Below, in pieces: positions 46,239 to 49,152 of a stretch of 49,152 bases of DNA. Position 1 is the stretch's first letter. Each line of letters opens with the position of its first letter. The notes below the pieces were generated by a model. It did no database searches, had not been told where the DNA came from, and saw nothing but the letters and a program-made list of their open reading frames with translations. The position numbers were made by a program, and so were the translations under genes. Origin of the DNA: Candidatus Poseidoniaceae archaeon (GTDB lineage: Archaea; Thermoplasmatota; Poseidoniia; Poseidoniales; Poseidoniaceae); the NCBI GenBank assembly GCA_949373075.1, contig CASIBX010000014.1:1-49152 (forward strand). The letters are read 5' to 3'.

Positions 46239-47486
46239 TCAATCGTTGATTACTTCTGGTGATTTAGAAAGGTCTCGAGTTATGTTCTTCTGGTGGGATT
46301 CGATAGTTCCTCCACCTATTTCAAGAAGTTTAGAATCTCTCCAAAGTCTCTCGACAACATACTCTGCAACATAGCCGTATCCACCCATTACCTGTATGGC
46401 TGCATCTGCGATTTCTTTGGCAGCAGTTGTTGCAAATAATTTAACACCGTCTGAATCTAATCTTTGACCTGCATTACCAAGTCCCATATTGTTAGCAGTA
46501 TCATAAATGTAAGCACGCATAGCACGATACTTAGCCCAAGATTCTCCAATGTATCGCTGCATTTGTCCAAAGTCACGGATTTGACTACCAAAAGCGACTC
46601 TGTCTGTAGCATATCTATTCATTTCATCTAGTGAACGCCTAGCAATTCCAAGAGACATGGCTGCTAGAGTAAGACGTTCAATCTCAAGATTACGCATCAT
46701 GTGAATCATAGAGTCACCGACTTGGCCAACTAAATTTTCAGCAGGCACAATGCAATCTTCGAAAACTAACTCTGCTGTATTGGATGCACGCATGCCGGTC
46801 TTATCGATAATCTTCTGACCGACACTGTAACCCGGCATTCCATTCTCAACTAAGAAAGTAGATAATTGTGCTTTACCCTTTTCATTGACACCTGTTCTTG
46901 CGTAAACCCATACCACGTCAGCAGGAGTTCCTTCATTATCCAGACAACCATTGGTAATCCACATCTTTCGACCATTGATGACCCATGAACCATCTTCCCT
47001 CTGCTCTGCAGTAGTTGAAAGACCCATAACGTCAGTACCTGCGTCAGGCTCACTCATCGCCATTGCTCCAATCCATTCACCAGAACAAACTTTTGGAAGA
47101 ATTCTGGAACGCTGAGAATCATTACCGTTGAATTCAAGATTATTTACGAATAACATTGCATGCGCCAAGTATGCTAAAGCAAAACCAGGGTCACTAGCGG
47201 ATAGCTCTTCGTGAACGATTACAGTTGCTACTGCGTCTAAGCCAGCTCCACCAAATTCTTCACTAGCAGTGATGCCCAATAATCCAAGTTCACCAAGTGA
47301 TCTTAACAGTTCTAAATTGAACTTCTCTTCACGGTCAAACTCAAGGGCCTGAGGCTCAACATGTTCCTTTACGAAATCACGTACCATGTCCCTTAGCATT
47401 TGGTGCTCTTCGCTAGGATTTGCGATGTCCATGACTGTCCCCATTTTGATGTCGGGGGAGATTGTGCTTTTTTGTGTTCGTATCAA
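46239..47486 (-). CDS. Acyl-CoA dehydrogenase
   Basis: AMSEPDAGTDV, WITNG, TGMRASNTAELVFEDCIVPAENLVG, QVMGGYGYVAEYVVERLWRDSKLLEIGGGTIESHQKNI. Confidence 0.94.
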   Translation of the reverse strand: MIRTQKSTISPDIKMGTVMDIANPSEEHQMLRDMVRDFVKEHVEPQALEFDREEKFNLELLRSLGELGLLGITASEEFGGAGLDAVATVIVHEELSASDPGFALAYLAHAMLFVNNLEFNGNDSQRSRILPKVCSGEWIGAMAMSEPDAGTDVMGLSTTAEQREDGSWVINGRKMWITNGCLDNEGTPADVVWVYARTGVNEKGKAQLSTFLVENGMPGYSVGQKIIDKTGMRASNTAELVFEDCIVPAENLVGQVGDSMIHMMRNLEIERLTLAAMSLGIARRSLDEMNRYATDRVAFGSQIRDFGQMQRYIGESWAKYRAMRAYIYDTANNMGLGNAGQRLDSDGVKLFATTAAKEIADAAIQVMGGYGYVAEYVVERLWRDSKLLEIGGGTIESHQKNITRDLSKSPEVIND

Positions 47487-47896
47487 AGGATGATTTTCCT
47501 AGCACGCTTTCTAGGATGATTTTCATGTCCCATAGCAGGTCGTGACTTTGCTCGACGTACAGCCCTTCGAGTCTTTACTTTCCTCTCACTTCTTGCGATT
47601 TTCTTGGCTCTTTTGCCAACATGTTTGAGATGTCCGGATTTGATTTCTGGTTCGGCAGGAAGGTGGTTGTCAATTCCTGCACGTGAAAGTACATCTTTTG
47701 CTAGGCCACGGTGAGACACAACTGTTGCTTCTTCAACAATTCTGGACGCCATATGCCTTAGTGTGTCACCGTTGTGAACAATCGGCTGAGTTGTTATTTC
47801 AACATTCACATGTTGTTGTATTTCCAGCTGTTCTTCCAACAGTGAAACTAGAAAATTCTTAGTTAAATCAACTTGCTCACGCTCTATCATATGCAT
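47483..47896 (-). CDS. Small protein with strongly basic C-terminus, function unknown
   Basis: Intact ORF with ATGA-type overlap to the acyl-CoA dehydrogenase; C-term KKIARSERKVKTRRAVRRAKSRPAMGHENHPRKRARKIIL. Confidence 0.5.
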   Translation of the reverse strand: MHMIEREQVDLTKNFLVSLLEEQLEIQQHVNVEITTQPIVHNGDTLRHMASRIVEEATVVSHRGLAKDVLSRAGIDNHLPAEPEIKSGHLKHVGKRAKKIARSERKVKTRRAVRRAKSRPAMGHENHPRKRARKIIL

Positions 47897-48001
47897 CCCA
47901 TCCAGTTATCAGGGACTCTGGCGCAGTTATGAACTTTCGGCGTCTAATACACACTTAGGAGCCTGTTTCCAATGCGGAAAAAACACTCCAATTTATCGAA
48001 A

Positions 48002-48077
48002 TGGGGCCGTGACCGGGACTTGAACCCGGGCTGGCAGGACCACAACCTACCGTGCTAACCGCTACACCATCACAGCC
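48002..48077 (-). tRNA. tRNA-His (GTG)
   Basis: Reverse complement GGCTGTGATGGTGTAGCGGTTAGCACGGTAGGTTGTGGTCCTGCCAGCCCGGGTTCAAGTCCCGGTCACGGCCCCA: cloverleaf with 7-bp acceptor, GTG anticodon in loop TTGTGGT, TTCAAGT T-loop, G-1 and 3' CCA encoded. Confidence 0.95.
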
Positions 48078-48181
48078 ATCGGTTGTTTTGGTCCACCGTC
48101 AAGCCGTATTTATCTCATTCCGTTAGAAATCATGACTTCAAACACCGCTCCATTGAAGTTAGATTGCAACTAGGGGCTGGT

Positions 48182-49152
48182 ATGCGCCGATTTACCGTGC
48201 TTGTGATTTTTTTACTAGTCATGCCACTAACATTGGCTGAAGCACGTAGTGTACACTCGACGCAAACTGTTGATATGTTCCCTCAAGGTGACATGGAAAA
48301 TGATTCAGAATGGGATTTCAAACGTCATCTCGCATTCACAGCAGAAGATAGAATGGAAGATGGACAGTATGTTCACGGAATGGTAGCAGACAATCGTATG
48401 ACAATGGGGATAACTCTGCCTGAGCATCTTGATCAACAGAGGATTTGGGCTAGCACCACATCGACTAATTCGAATGCTTCAATCGGAAATCCAGATGGAG
48501 CATACAGTTGGTCAACCGGGCCCGACATCACATGTGGGCGGGTTCGATGTATCAGCCCTGACTGGAAACTCGATATCGAAAGCGTATGCATTAGTCGTCC
48601 ATTTCGACGTATACCAAACTCCTTGCAGCAAGACAAGGCGAGGTTTTCGGTCGTCAACAACGGAATCCATGACTTGGTAAAGACCTGGAGTAATACCCAG
48701 AGCGGCATCTGTACTACATGACCAGTGGATGGTCGACACCAGATCAGCGACACTCCGATAACTGGACTTGGCAATGACCTTTCAAACTATCGAAATCAAT
48801 CTCGATTATGTATCGAATGGAGGCACTGATGATTCGGAACTTCAAGTCGATGCTGTAGCCCTAGAAAGTCACCATGACGTACCCCTTGGTACGGCGCAGA
48901 AAGGGTAACTGCCACATCTATAAACCAATTTACAGAGTGGCCAATCTAATGGATTTAGACCTAACCACCGGCATCATTATCACTCTGTGTCCACGGCGCC
49001 TTGCGGACTCGACTCGGAATCAAGGCACTTGGACTACCGAGGTCTTTGGAAAAACCAGCAGGTCAGTCATGGGGTCAGAATACATGCTGAACACAATGAC
49101 GCAAATGGAAGCGTAGCAATCGAGTATCTCGATAATCAAGGAGCATGGGTTT
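48182..49152 (+). pseudogene. Secreted/surface protein gene with multiple frameshifts, truncated by window end
   Basis: Signal peptide MRRFTVLVIFLLVMPLTLAEA then VDMFPQGDMENDSEWDFKRHLAFT...; the plausible protein hops frames: SHVGGFDVSALTGNSISKAYALVVHFDVYQT, DKARFSVVNNGIHDLVKTWSNTQSG, LYYMTSGWSTPDQRHSDNWTW, QTIEINLDYVSNGGTDDSELQVDAVALE, PWYGAERVTATSINQFTEWP. Confidence 0.6.

Noticed and set aside
48433-48774. 113-aa minus-strand ORF overlapping the frameshifted gene
   Set aside because: Plus-strand pieces read as a coherent secreted protein across frames; minus ORF has no motif
1-49152. Searched by eye for CRISPR arrays, rRNA genes, IS elements, integrases and phage modules
   Set aside because: No regularly spaced repeats, transposase/integrase-like proteins or structural phage proteins were recognised in the sequence or ORF track

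Overview
This is a gene-dense archaeal chromosomal window that most resembles Marine Group II (Ca. Poseidoniales / Thermoplasmatota). The assignment is inferred from gene content, since no search was possible. The core content includes: aEF-2 with S7 and S12; the psmA-SBDS-Rrp4-Rrp41-Rrp42-L37Ae-Pcc1-prefoldin 'exosome superoperon'; RNA-modification genes (TrmY, KptA, TiaS); Dph6; PurB; CoaBC; SurE; and one tRNA-His. Isoprenoid genes are isopentenyl phosphate kinase, a fused type-1 IPP isomerase/polyprenyl synthase, a UbiD-family decarboxylase and a thiolase/DUF35 pair. The least ordinary items are: (i) an AlkB-type alkane-1-monooxygenase homologue directly behind a frameshifted sugar-lactone oxidase gene; (ii) a MamK-like bacterial-type actin beside a double zinc-ribbon protein; (iii) a fatty-acid desaturase with a coiled-coil tail lodged between rps7 and aEF-2; (iv) an IDI-GGPPS fusion; (v) a 1161-aa C-type-lectin/LamG/EF-hand surface protein; (vi) a tandem pair of archaellin/pilin-like proteins; (vii) an in-frame conserved-looking extension beyond an amber stop; and (viii) a heavily frameshifted secreted-protein gene at the right edge. 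I saw no CRISPR array, rRNA, IS element or prophage.
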